From assembly GCA_963575645.1 (NCBI GenBank), contig OY754465.1:45782401-45846400 (forward strand): a stretch of DNA of 64,000 bases, read 5' to 3'. Every line of letters begins with the position of its first letter. Position 1 is the first letter of the stretch. Shown here one piece after another: positions 11,988 through 23,159 of the stretch. A program made the translations under genes and the position numbers. Source of the stretch: Xanthostigma xanthostigma. Lineage: Eukaryota; Arthropoda; Insecta; Raphidioptera; Raphidiidae. The notes below the pieces were generated by a model. The model was given only the letters and a program-made list of their open reading frames with translations. It was not told the DNA's origin and did not search any database.

Positions 11988-12753
11988 AGAATCTCGATAA
12001 ACAGTCACTCGATTAGTCATCACTTCTAACTAATTGTTAACTAATAGCGATAGGAACGAGTTGGGGGACTTCCTATCGCTGTTGAACAAAATATTTATAT
12101 TTAAAAAATATTTTTTACCTTTTAGTCCACATTGTAAAAAAGTATTTTATTACGAATTTTTTTAAACTTAAATTTTATATGACTATTTTTAAAACACATA
12201 CATATTTTGCTTATTTGCACCCCTGTCTACCCTATTATTTTGTATCCTGAACATCAATTACCACGGATCAATCAGGAAACAACGTCAAAGAATGTACTTA
12301 ATATAATTAAGGACCTTTTGTCCTGCATTTTCCTGCGATCGATAAAGCAGCTTATATGTGGAAAATGAATTTGCATGTCATTTACTTCAACTTTTAAGCT
12401 CAACCTTTTAACGTGAAACCGGCAACCGCATCGAAAACCTCTATTGGAAGCTTTAATGCTTTTCAAGCACCATATTATTTTATAAAAAGAGATATACAGC
12501 TGACAGCTGGACATTTCAATCATTATTCTTACTTGTAGGTAGGTACTAGGTATGTTATCTATTTGTGTTCATTTTGGGTTCAAGACTATTATCATGCATG
12601 GCCAATCCTATTTGATATCAGACTCTATATAACTTCCAGAATTGAAATCTACTTTTATATTATGTTTGAAACACTCTTTAATAGCAATGCAGACTAAAAA
12701 GTAAAAAATATTTTTTAAATATAAAGATTTTATTCAACAGCGATAAGATGTTC
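11988..12753. repeat. inverted-repeat element with a pogo-like end
   Basis: CAGTAGAATCTCGATAA near 11988 looks like a pogo/Tigger-type terminal sequence. From 12070 to about 12135 and inverted from about 12685 to 12753, the words CTATCGCTGTTGAA and TATTTAAAAAATATTTTTTAC are mirrored. No transposase remnant. The open frame at 12272-12523 in the middle is not recognisable. Confidence 0.4.
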
Positions 12754-13064
12754 CTCTATATGATGGAAGACCAATACTTAAAGAATTGAATCTGATCCAA
12801 TTGCCTCAGCAATAAAACTATTCTATTCTACTATTCTATATCGAATTGGGTGACCTCCTATTGCTCGTGAACAAAATTTATATTAAAAATCATATATATT
12901 AATACGCTATAAGGTTAAAGATGTTTGCCTCCCTTTTTAGAAAAAACCTCACAATTTCTCCACATAAATTATATTATATCATTTTACAGATAATTGCTTG
13001 CTCTACTGACATCGACAACTAAAAACTTTATTATTGCTTTTGTTTTTGTAAATTAATTAAATAC

Positions 13065-13345
13065 AGCAGCGCTGAACAACGTCTGCCATCTGGCGGTTTT
13101 AATTTTGAAACAACGTCAACACTTCCATCTGTTATCTGACCTTCATATTGTAATACAACAGACACAATATTGCATACTGCCATCTGACGGCTATAATTTT
13201 GAAACAGCGAGCAGCGCTAAACAACGTCACAGCAATGCTGCATGATGCCATCTGACGGCTTAGCTCAACGCTTTTGCTACTTGCGCCTCTATGTGACAAT
13301 TTCAGTAAAATATTTCTTCGATCTGTCATCTGAGCTTCATATTGT
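13065..13345. repeat. degenerate tandem array of a CATCTGACGGC unit
   Basis: The phrase TGCCATCTGACGGCT recurs near 13085, 13180 and 13248, with linked words AATTTTGAAACAACG and TTCATATTGTAATACAAC repeating at similar spacing (about 100 bp). A diverged local array with no coding potential. Confidence 0.5.
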
Positions 13346-13737
13346 AATACAACAAAAAGAAGAACGTTATAAGCAGTGTGCAAAATTAGAAACGAATTGA
13401 ATACATGCAATCATATTTAAAAAATAATTTTGTAAAGTGATAATTATTATACTTATTTAGTGCGAATAATTCGCACAGGTCACACTAGTATTTTTTTAAT
13501 ACTATTTTTATGCATCTTATGATTCCTAATCGTTCGTGGCATCATGTATTTATTATTTATTGCTTAGAGGTCAATAACACTCTGTAACTGGATCTTAGGT
13601 TTATTGAGTGAAAATAAATAAACATTTTCTGAAGAAAAATTGCGTCGTCCTATAATTTTGCAAATTATATGACACCTACAGTGCCCGGTCTATACCTATA
13701 TAAGAGAAAGCCGTAATAAGTCAATGATTATTATCTT

Positions 13738-14065
13738 TCTATATAAAATTCCGGTGTGCGTGTGTTCGGAATTATTCTAAACGGCCCGACCGATTTTGAT
13801 GATTTTTTTTGTTTATAGTGTCACATGGATAGTTCTTAGCACCCGGTAGATGGAGCTGTTGTCGAGAACCAGATTTTTTCTTAATTATCTGATCATTTTT
13901 TTTATTTATCACAAAATATTTTTTTATTCAATATTTTTTAATATTCATGACATTAAATAATGAGCGTTTCATTCAGAATGTGTAGGTATTCTAATTTCGC
14001 AACGTAAGTCGACGAAGAAACGATGGTAATCTACAAATTCGGGCGAAGCCGGACCGGGACGCTAG
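13738..14065 (+). mobile_element. short Helitron-like element
   Basis: Begins TCTATATAAAATTCCGG and ends with the GC-rich hairpin-forming stretch CCGGACCGGGACG followed by CTAG and then T. A TC start, a terminal hairpin, a CTRR end and no inverted repeats fit a non-autonomous Helitron. The 3' end is the reverse complement of the CTAGCGGCCCGGTCCGGC phrase at 27074 and 49424. No RepHel remnant. Confidence 0.55.
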
Positions 14066-14478
14066 TACATAATCATAGCGCACAGAGTGCGCCGGCCAAG
14101 CTCTCGCAAAGCACTCTGCTCTATTTACACGAACCATTTCGAGTCCTTTTCGACTCCTTCGACTATAGTTACGCTATAGAAATGATTTTTTCCAAGGAGG
14201 CTAAAGTTATTGTCAAGAAGCTCTATTTCATACGTCTAAGTGGAATAGTTTCCAAGACACGAGTGTCCAAAAATTACGATTCGGGCAGTCATTCATTGAT
14301 TTATAAATCATCATAAAGCAGCTGTGGCCAACCTATAACCCGCGGATCATGAAGTGACACATTTGATACTTTCAAGTGATTCACTTTTTGAGTTCCACAA
14401 ATGAAGTATAATTATATAAAGTATGGTATATAACTAATATTATTTTTCTAGATAATATTTAAGTAGAGTAAGTAGGGG

Positions 14479-14716
14479 ACAGCGTGGTGTAATGGTCAGC
14501 GTGCTGGGCTTTGGATCGCACTGTCGTTGGTTCGAATCCCACCTCTGCTCATGGATATTTTGTGTTTGTCGTTTAGACCCAGCTTTGATATTTAAATTTA
14601 CTGGCCAGATACTAAGAGGTAGTGCCATCCCCAAGTGATATTCTCTTGTATATGTGCATATGCTCTATATATGTAGATATATACAATTGGATATACCTTT
14701 TAAAAAAAAAAAAAAA
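14479..14716 (+). mobile_element. tRNA-derived SINE
   Basis: The head resembles a tRNA-Gln/Pro-like gene: A box TGGTGTAATGG and B box GGTTCGAATCC are intact, but the anticodon arm does not pair well, so it is not a working tRNA. A 160-bp unrelated body follows and ends in a run of 14 or more A. It abuts the A-run that starts the next repeat, so the precise 3' boundary is uncertain. Confidence 0.65.
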
Positions 14717-16180
14717 CTCGGGTCGCAGTGCGAAACCCTGCCGACAATATAGTGTATTTGCTTTTATAAGCAGTGCGGCTCTATTGTATGAACTTAACTT
14801 TGTTTTTGGACAAAATAAAAAAAATTACCCTCTAATACACCCCTTAAAACAACATTTTTTTACTTAATTTCAATACTACATACCAATTCAACATCTGTAC
14901 CAAATTATATACACCCTTCAGTATGTAAATCCATATCAGTAAACTTGCGTTTTCATAAAATTTGTAAGTCCGGTCCTGTCGGGCCGATTTTATTTAAATT
15001 TTAGCAGCACATTTCAATAATTACTAAAGGGTTAAATTTCAAATTTGAAGTGATTCTGAGAATTTTTTCCGTATTTTTGGGCCCAAAAACATTTTTTAAC
15101 CCCTAAATACCCCCCTTAAAATGGCCCGATCGGGCCCATTTTAAATAGGCTTCTTGCGATGATGGATTCCAACATGTGGACCAAATTTCGTTTAAATCGA
15201 TTAAGTCTGTCGAGAGTTATCGTGGTCACACATATATATATATATAAAATATATATATATATATATGTTTTTGTATCAAGTGGAGATCCGACTATATTAC
15301 AGACAACCCGAGGTCCACCAGAAAAAAAAGGTTTTTTGGAGTATCTTTTTCACAAAAAGGCTCCTTTTATTGTCCTTAATCTATAACCCCGCAGAGGGGA
15401 AACAATTTCTGCGTTTAAATTTTTCGTGATAAAATTTGAACAAAACGAGATCTGTTATAAAATGTAAACAAGTGGAGATCCGGAAATGTATATCATGATG
15501 TATGTAGCATAAAATGAGATCCTGCAACATTGCCAAATTTTTGTGACGTTGCGACGCAGTACGCGTGCACTTTTAGTGTTCGAGTTGTGATAGTGACGAA
15601 AAATAATTTGCTGCAAAATGTTATCACGTGGGAAAAAGTTCGTAAATCTGGCTATAAATAAGAAATACACGACAACTGCTAGTAGGTATACAAGACGAAG
15701 GTAAGTTAAATTAACTTTTTAATTTTTTTAAGCTACATTCAAGCAGAACTCTTTTTTGTAAATGCAAAATATTTTGCTGTTATTAAAAGCATTTTGTAAT
15801 AAAATTTGAAAGACTATAAAATTGTTTTTTTTTAAATTTCATCATTGATAAATTAAAATTGTAATACATAAATTGCCTTTTGTTTCGTTAAAACGAAAAA
15901 AATCCGGGTACTTTAACATCTTCCCGTCTCAGAAAACAAATTGCAACTGTTTTACAAATTTTAAACCTTAACGATAATGAAATGGAACAATTGGCTACTT
16001 TTATGGGTTATACGAAGAAGACGCACGAACAGTTTTATAGGTATGATATTTTATAAAATATAAAAATTGTAGGAAAAAAATTATTTTTCTTTCGCTTTAA
16101 TTCGGGTAAAAACTTCTTAAATAATACCTAAATACATATTTTAGGTTTTTTTTCAACATATCTTATATATGTGTACCAAC

Positions 16181-18441
16181 TAGTGATGCGCCGGATATCC
16201 GTATCCGCGGATATCCGAGGGAGAAGAAAGATCCGCGGATCTTGAAACCAAATATCCGTATCCGTTAGTTTTATGGCGGATCTTTTACCTTATTAATTTT
16301 CAATTCATACATGAAATTTTATAAATTAGAGGAAACAATTAAAGGATCAAAAAAAATTTCCAAATTTTTCGAGGTTTTTCAAGTGGCTGTATTTCCCTTA
16401 AAAATTGTCGTACTGGAATTTTAAAAAAAGGATTTTAAAGCTCGAAGTTTCTAGTTTTGAGATCTTATGATGACAAATTTTTTCAAGCAACGTGTTCCGC
16501 TCAATCCTAATGAATACCGAAGAAAAAAATTTTTCGAAATTTTTTCGGTTCTTTTTTTTGGTCTACGAACTTGGAAAAAATTTTTCCAACTTAACCACTA
16601 TATGGATCGGATAACTTGTTCATTCAGCTTTAATTTGCTTTTTTGAAAAGTTCGATACGACCACTTCTCGCTGAGATATCGGTCTTTGAATGGAAAAGGA
16701 TCTCTTTGTCTTTAACCATCAATATCTCAGCAACCACTAATCGCAGAAGAAAATTAAGGAGGGTTTTGAAATCTTGAATAAATTTCCCACAAAAATCAGC
16801 TACGGTTTTTTGAAAAAAAAATTTTTTCTATTTTTTACATTAATTTGAAAAATCAAGGAAAAAAGGGCTTTTGGTGGCTTTTGGGATAATCAGGCGCTAA
16901 GATGGAAATATCGAGAAAGCCAGTAATGTTGAGTGTGCCTTTTACAGTTCAATATGCCCTCAAAAACCTCACAAAGTTTCGATTCAATCCATCGAGCCGT
17001 TTTTTAGTTTTTTCGATCGAATTTTTGAAAAAAAATTAAAGGATCACGATTTTAACTTTAAATGATCTTTAACAAAATGCAAAAAAAAATGTTTTTTTCA
17101 GTTTTTTTATGCATTTTTATTGGTCAAAATGTTTAAATTTATGCGAAATTTATGCATTAGAGCGTGCACTTCTGCAAATTTTTTTTCGCATAAATTTAAA
17201 CATTTTGACCAATAAAAATGCATAAAAAAACTGAAAAAAACATTTTTATTTGCATTTTGTTAAAGATCATTTAAAGTTAAAATCGTGATCCTTTAATTTT
17301 TTTTTAAAAATTCGATCGAAAAAACTAAAAAACGGCTCGATGGATTGAATCGAAACTTTGTGAGGTTTTTGAGGGCATATTGAACTGTAAAAGGCACACT
17401 CAACATTACTGGCTTTCTCGATATTTCCATCTTAGCGCCTGATTATCCCAAAAGCCACCAAAAGCCCTTTTTTCCTTGATTTTTCAAATTAATGTAAAAA
17501 ATAGAAAAAAAAATTTTTTCAAAAAACCGTAGCTGATTTTTGTGGGAAATTTATTCAAGATTTCAAAACCCTCCTTAATTTTCTTCTGCGATTAGTGGTT
17601 GCTGAGATATTGATGGTTAAAGACAAAGAGATCCTTTTCCATTCAAAGACCGATATCTCAGCGAGAAGTGGTCGTATCGAACTTTTCAAAAAAGCAAATT
17701 AAAGCTGAATGAACAAGTTATCCGATCCATATAGTGGTTAAGTTGGAAAAATTTTTTCCAAGTTCGTTGACCAAAAAAAAGAACCGAAAAAATTTCGAAA
17801 AATTTTTTTCTTCGGTATTCATTAGGATTGAGCGGAACACGTTGCTTGAAAAAATTTGTCATCATAAGATCTCAAAACAAGAAACTTTGAGCTTTAAAAT
17901 CCTTTTTTTAAAATTTCAGTACGACCATTTTTAAGGGAAATACAGCCACTTGAAAAACCTCGAAAAATTTGGAAATTTTTTTTGATCCTTTAATTGTTTC
18001 CGCTAATTTATATATATAGGTAATTAGGTAATAATGAAAAACTGTTAAATTCCATTCAAGTTATTTTTTATTTCTTAAAATCGTATTTGGCACCTTTATA
18101 TTGCAAAAATTTATCGTAGTGAGTACCATACCAATAGTACATAACTCAAAGGTACTAATAAAAAACTATCTTTATAATGAGATATTGCACATCGATCTCT
18201 GGAATCTGTTATGAGAGTTAACTCTTAAAGAAGTCAATAACTTTTTCCCATAACAGTCTCTTTCCAAAGGTCGATGTGCAATATTTACCGCCGCGTACTC
18301 TAAGAAAGTTAAGATCCGTATCCGTATCCACGGATCTTGAAACCAAATATCCGTATCCGTATCCGCGGATCTTGAAACCAAATATCCGTATTCAGATCCG
18401 TATCCGCAGATATGCATTTTTAACGATCCGGCACATCACTA
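16181..18441. mobile_element. hAT-type element (copy 1), containing the giant foldback
   Basis: Terminal inverted repeats TAGTGATGCGCCGGAT and the inverse of ATCCGGCACATCACTA. Exact 8-bp target duplication GTACCAAC at 16173-16180 and 18442-18449. The subterminal regions are tandem GATCCGCGGATATCCG-like words. Removing the foldback leaves about 575 bp, similar to copy 2 at 44733-45214. No transposase. It sits inside the recombinase pseudogene, between its pieces 2 and 3. Confidence 0.9.
16324..18008. mobile_element. 1.7-kb near-perfect foldback element
   Basis: Arms 16324-17145 and 17187-18008 (about 822 bp each) are near-identical inverted copies around a loop of about 41 bases centred at 17166. 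Termini are AATTAG/CTAATT with TA on both sides (16322-16323 and 18009-18010). The related element at 44733-45214 lacks it and has an uninterrupted TATATATA at the same point, so it is a TA-targeting insertion. It has no coding potential; the 66-codon frame at 17734-17934 lies wholly in one arm. A transcript would fold into a long double-stranded RNA. Confidence 0.9.
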
Positions 18442-19548
18442 GTACCAACTAAAACGAATTATTTTTCAATACAGGCTGCTTCGTAATTGACTGTCAATTT
18501 TAAAGGGGGTTTATTTGTGCATGATTTTAAGACAAAAAGTTTATAATAAACATTATGCCCGATTTGCGTCATATTTGATACGCAGGGTGATACAGATTTT
18601 TTTTTAATTTAATTAGTTATTTTAATTGACTGTCAACAAATAATAAATTAATAAAAATCTTAGGTAGCTTCAGGTTTATTAAAATACCTAAATCAATTTT
18701 TCAAAAAAATCTCTATCACCTTGTATATCAGAAATGAAGTAAAAACGAACCTATATGTATAAGTTTTTTTCTTAAAATTATGCACAAATTTACCCCCTTC
18801 AATATTGATATTCAATTATGAAACGCATATTATTATATTAAAAATCACATACGTAACACTTTTTCTCATTTTTGACTGTCTGTTATCAGATGCACCAAGT
18901 CAACAAGGTACACTAGATGATTCAAATACTGTTGTAGTCCCCGAGTATGAAACCCAGAACGATATTAATTCTGAATCAGAGGAAGGTTGCGTATGAATGA
19001 TCACCGAAAGTGCATGAACCACATAAAAATCTCTGTTGAAATTTAGAATTTTGAAAAATAATTATTGCTTACAGGTACATAAAGTTTATTCTGATATAGG
19101 TACAGAGTGTCACAGACATGACTTATTTTTGAAGATAATCCCATTAAAATCTATATACCCTGTAATATCCCGAATTACGCTACTCCAAATTGCGCGAACT
19201 CGAAGTTATGCGATTTCTGTAGACTTGCAAACTTGACAGAACAACTTAAATCACGTTAAAATAAAATTAATAATCTTTGTATTATTAATACGAAAATTCG
19301 AATTCTTCTTACGCTTATTTTTTACAGAAACACCACGCAAAAAGGAGAAGAGTAAAGTAAACACAGACAAAAAAAAATTGCCGTGGATCATGGAATAAAC
19401 AGCAAAAATCTAAAATGTTACAATTTTTCAAAACTCATATTAAAAAAAAATTCTCCCAAAAAAGCAGAATGTCTAAAATTACGGGAAAAATATCCAGATT
19501 TATTTAAGGACAAGAACTGGGTTAACAGAAAATTTCAATTAATACCGA

Positions 19549-19625
19549 AACGTCAATGTATTAATTATTATTTTTTGTTAATATATTTGTCTGAAAAATT
19601 GGTCGATAATTTTATTTATTGTAAT
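19549..19625 (+). mobile_element. Penelope-like terminal-repeat fragment
   Basis: Starts at GAAACGTCAATG and runs through TTTTTTGTTAATATATTTGT and AAAATTGGTCGATAATTTTA. This matches 35405-35510 from the GAAACGTC box onward. It directly follows the last recombinase-like coding piece and supplies the false C-terminus of the open frame 19383-19736. Confidence 0.6.
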
Positions 19626-20361
19626 AAGTACAGTTTCAGTTTAATAAAAACTTATGATAATATTTTTTTTTTTTTTCTGGAAATATCTACATTGTTTGCT
19701 TCCTGCCTCCAGCCATTACTCCTTTATTATAAATAAACGAACAACTAAAAGAAATTATTGTAGAAATATTGATAATCTAATTTTGTTTACTTCAATTTGA
19801 ATATCATAGCATGCTCAACTTTTTTTTCAAATACTCATATAATATGTAGATAAATCAATTATATTTAACCGCTAGCCTTTAATCTTACGCTTACCTATTC
19901 CTACGGTTTTACTCATTAACATGATCATTATAAAATGCAATGTTACAAAATTCCAAAGTTATGAATTTTATTCACTCGGTTTGAGGCTTGAGCTCCGAAA
20001 CAAACTTAGATGATATAACATAAAATAAATAAACGCGTCTGTGTGTATGAAAATATGCGACGCAGTGTTGCCGATTATACAGGATCTCAGGTTGTGCACG
20101 AAATGTTATGTACAAGTTTGGCACAGCAGTGACCTCACTAGTGCGTTTTTTGAACTACTCGTGTATAAAAATTGATAAAAATGAGCAAATGGAGATCCGG
20201 ACTAAAATTTAACTGCGCATTCCCCACACCCATATTAACCGAAAAACATTGATATACACATAGAAACACAACGAGATCCGATTCGGATCTCGGCTTGTCA
20301 AAACGGATCTCCATTTGTATAGCATTTATCACCAAATGATCTCACCTTGTATAGAAAACAT

Positions 20362-20362
20362 A

Positions 20363-20430
<68 letters not shown>
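20362..20430. repeat. TA microsatellite
   Basis: About 70 bp of almost pure TA dinucleotides; the matching run of repeat A copy 2 is at 24387-24449 and the left remnant at 15232-15266. Confidence 0.9.
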
Positions 20431-20434
<4 letters not shown>

Positions 20435-20616
20435 TATATAAACATTTCCAAAAATGGTGCCAAACTTCTTAGAAACTTATGAAACGTCGAGAAATTTTGG
20501 TCCGACCCCTAGGTCCCGCCATCCGACCGACGCCAATAGTGTAAGTGCCTTATGGCAAATACACTAAAAAGTAGAGTAAGTAAAAATATATCTTTTCAAA
20601 AAGTATTGAAATGAGT

Positions 20617-20923
20617 ATGACACCAAAAACAAATGTGAAAAAAGGGACCAAACTGGGTTTTGTTATCTTAAAAAAATAACTGAAATGTAGAAAATATGCC
20701 AAGTTTCTTGTCTACAAATTTATAAATTTACACGCCAAATTTGGCAAGTGATCATTATTGAGACCCTTGAAAACTTGCCAAGTTTGGTGTGTAAATTTAT
20801 AAACGTGTAGGCAAGGAACTTGGCATCATATTTTATACATTTCAGTTATTTTTTTAAAATAACAAAACGCAGTTTTTACTAGAACTTGGCCCCTTTTTCA
20901 CATTTATGTTTTTGGTGGGATAA
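20617..20923. repeat. inverted-repeat element
   Basis: The left arm (CACCAAAAACAAATGTGAAA, then GTTTTGTTATCTTAAAAAAA) is mirrored by the right arm ending CACATTTATGTTTTTGGTG. The middle carries CTTGCCAAGTTTGGTGTGTA opposite TACACGCCAAATTTGGCAAG. MITE-like hairpin of about 300 bp, non-coding. Confidence 0.65.
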
Positions 20924-21517
20924 AGTGTACATAAATACAGCAAAATTACTTTGATCATACGAGCCAGTTAATTTAAGTTGAAAAAATTTTAACTGAAAAA
21001 AATATTCTTTATTGTAATAAAGCTTAAATGTTTTTGTAACATTTGAGAAATAGTCATTCGGCACAGTAGGTAGGTACGTAATTGACCGTTGTGACAAGTC
21101 ACACTTTTCACGAGCGCGGCGAGTTCAACCGGTAGCGGAAGTAATATGTATAAAGAGCAGGGGCCACTCTTGAAGACGTCATAGTGAGGTCCGTGCCGTT
21201 GGGATTCTTGTTCACTGAATCCTATACTGTGGCCTGCTCCTGCGGGCTGAGGTTCACCATTCAGATATTGATTATGCCCCATGCCGTTAACAAAACGTGT
21301 GCACATGCAAGCCTCAACCATTATGTTTGTTTTATACACAGCTGGTCTCTAAAGTCTACACTGCATACAGTCATGATTGCCAGAATACGGTATATTTTTA
21401 AGGAAGTTGGGTTAAAAATTCAAAATGATTAAAAGTTCAAAGAGATGTTCTTCTCTGTGATATATGGACATTGAACAGTCTCATTATTGAGAAAATAAAA
21501 TTCAAAATATATTTTGG

Positions 21518-22123
21518 ATAGTATTTAAACGAGCGACAGTAAATTACAATTTTGGGTGACAAAAATAATCAATTTGGGTTACTGTATTACTAAGTGAGCG
21601 ACTGACTGCGCGTGACGAAAATATAATAGTTGGGTGACTAAATTACTAACTGAGTGACTAAATTACTAAGTGAGCGACTGACTGCGCGTGACGAGAAATC
21701 AACAGAACAGCAACTTACAAACATCCATTTGAGTTACTTAAAATACAAAATGGGAAACTTCATAATATTTGAGCGACCTAATATTTGTTTGAGTGTCAAC
21801 GTTACGTCCTGCATGTTTTTCAAAATTTGGCAAATGATTTATTTATTTTGAGCGGCATTTTGTTAATAGTTAATTGTTTGAATAGAACTGCGTTTTCTAA
21901 AAAATGTATATTTAATTGACAGTCAATTAAATATATACTTTTTAGAAAACGCAGTTCTATTCAGTCGCTCAATTAGTAATTTAGTCGCTCACTTAGTAAT
22001 TTAGTCACCCAACTATCATTTTCTCGTCACGCGCAGTCAGTCGCTCACTTAGTAATACAGTAACCCAAATTGATTATTTTTGTCACCCAAAATTGTAATT
22101 TACAGTCACTCGTTTAAATACTG
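21518..22123. mobile_element. foldback element with repeated subterminal GAGCGACTGACTGCGCG motif
   Basis: The left part from AGTATTTAAACGAG is mirrored by the right part ending CTCGTTTAAATACT. Each arm repeats the words TGAGCGACT, ATTACTAA and GACTGCGCGTGACGA. The centre is a separate tight palindrome (about 21880-21962: AATAGAACTGCGTTTTCTAA and its inverse). The open frame 21654-21851 crosses arm and core and is not a gene. Confidence 0.7.
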
Positions 22124-23159
22124 CCCATATATTTTTAGTACATGCAATCAATGAAATAGTTACATAAAACAAAATAAAAAACAAATATGTCATGATAAGA
22201 TTTTTTTCAAAATGTAGAAGTAATGAGAAACTAATTAAATAAAACACAAAGATCCCGATTTACTGTGTTTTACATAAATTTTCAATAAGTAAATGGCAAC
22301 GGTGCTTGCTCTTCTTCGCGTATGTTCTCTTGAGGATATAGGGACAAAAGTTTGTAGGTTGGAGTGTTTCTCTCTCGCACTGTCCAACAGTGCACTATGT
22401 GTAAGTGAGAAAGAAAATGTAATGTTGCCAATACCTTTGTCCAAGTTGAAATTTCTGAAAAAATCTAACGAATTTGTAATACTGTAGACACCGCATATAT
22501 AAAATTAAGAACCTACCCCGCGCAAGTGCCTATATCCAACCGCCTTAACGGTTTTATTTTATTTGTTTGTTTCAAATCTGGTAATCGATTTTTCACCCAC
22601 TTCCCGTTATCCGATCGAGTTGAAATTTTGCTCACATGTGTAGTATGTTTAAACCTAAGAAAATTGCTTTTTAGGCTAAAATATGAATACATAGTTTTGA
22701 ATCGTCTGCATACGCCATACTGTTACAAATATATAAACAGTACCAACTTGTGGTATCAGAAAAGCTATCAGCTTGAGTGTGTAGTTCTTTTATTTACGGC
22801 ATAAATTAATGACGGGTTTTGAATTTTCATACTGTTTTTGCATGTAGACTTTATAATAAAATAATATAACATAACGGCTGTTTACGATGCAATGCCATTT
22901 TCTGAAAAGCAGCTTACATTATAGCCCAAGAGCTGATGACACGATTTAGGGTATGTGTTTTAGGCAGGTTGAAATAATGAAAAAACAGTAATTTATCAAT
23001 GGGTGAATCTGGAATGGTGAAACATGTTTTAGGCAACTTGAAACTTTTATAATCTTTGAGTTCAGCATTTATATAATCCAGAAATGAAAATGCCAGAACA
23101 TTTTGTCGGTTATAAAGTAGGGGCAGAACCCCCCGAAGATATTTTATTAATATACGCAA
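22124..23159. other. no gene recognised
   Basis: AT-rich sequence. Short overlapping open frames on both strands (22235-22487, 22526-22804, 22914-23159) show no domain I know. A phrase near 22610 (CCCGTTATCCGATCGAGTTG) recurs in diverged form near 9525 and 37755, so part of this is repeat-derived. Confidence 0.4.

Larger units (their letters stand above)
15619..19556 (+). pseudogene. Crypton-like tyrosine-recombinase gene, decayed and internally deleted
   Basis: Four pieces can be read. (1) 15619-15701 starts MLSRGKKFVNLAINKK and ends at a GTAAGT donor. (2) 15892-16040 reads NPGTLTSSRLRKQIATVLQ, then NLNDNEMEQLATFMGYT and KTHEQFYR before a GTATGA donor; this is the end of a tyrosine-recombinase domain, with the box Arg in SRLRK and the nucleophile Tyr in FYR, but Tyr replaces the usual His of LGH/MGH. 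(3) 18883-18993 reads LSDAPSQQGTLDDSN; its expected acceptor is not intact. (4) 19328-19556 reads KKKLPW, then a stop, then after a frame change SPKKAECLKLREKYPDLF; this resembles a C-terminal domain that follows the recombinase in many uncharacterised animal proteins of this type. Most of the catalytic core is missing, as only about 190 bp separate pieces 1 and 2. Not functional. Confidence 0.6.
15267..20360. mobile_element. ~5.1-kb element with subterminal GGAGATCCG boxes carrying recombinase-gene remnants
   Basis: Inserted in the TA microsatellite of repeat A. The left end (GTATCAAGTGGAGATCCG) and the inverse of the right end (CTATACAAGGTGAGAT) are similar. Further copies of the box occur just inside each end: near 15471, 15515 and 15444 on the left, and near 20192, 20269, 20283 and 20302 on the right. 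It contains exons of a decayed tyrosine-recombinase-like gene and is interrupted by a hAT-type element, a foldback and a Penelope-like fragment. Its exact ends are blurred by the surrounding TA run. Confidence 0.6.
14724..20575. repeat. dispersed repeat A, split by the 5.1-kb recombinase element
   Basis: Bases 14724-15262 (CTCGGGTCGCAGTGCGAAAC to the TA run) and 20362-20575 (TA run to CAAATACACTAAAA) together match, in reverse orientation, the continuous copy at 24258-24962. The break falls in the TA microsatellite, which marks everything between as a later insertion. No protein remnant; class unknown. An A/T run borders both copies at the same end. Confidence 0.8.

Noticed and set aside
14479..14552. 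Functional tRNA gene
   Set aside because: A and B boxes are good but the anticodon arm does not fold properly and an A-tailed body follows, so SINE is the better call.
17734..17934. 66-codon frame in the foldback
   Set aside because: It lies entirely in one arm of a near-perfect inverted repeat and is A/T-run driven.
18172..18417. 81-codon - strand frame with SADTDTDI/RIRIL repeats
   Set aside because: It translates the tandem GGATACGGATAT words of the hAT-type element end.
19383..19736. 117-codon frame as an independent gene
   Set aside because: It is a chance join of the shifted recombinase-associated exon and a Penelope-like fragment.
20879..21432. Overlapping frames on both strands near 21 kb
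   Set aside because: Three mutually overlapping frames on opposite strands, no domain, partly in an inverted repeat.
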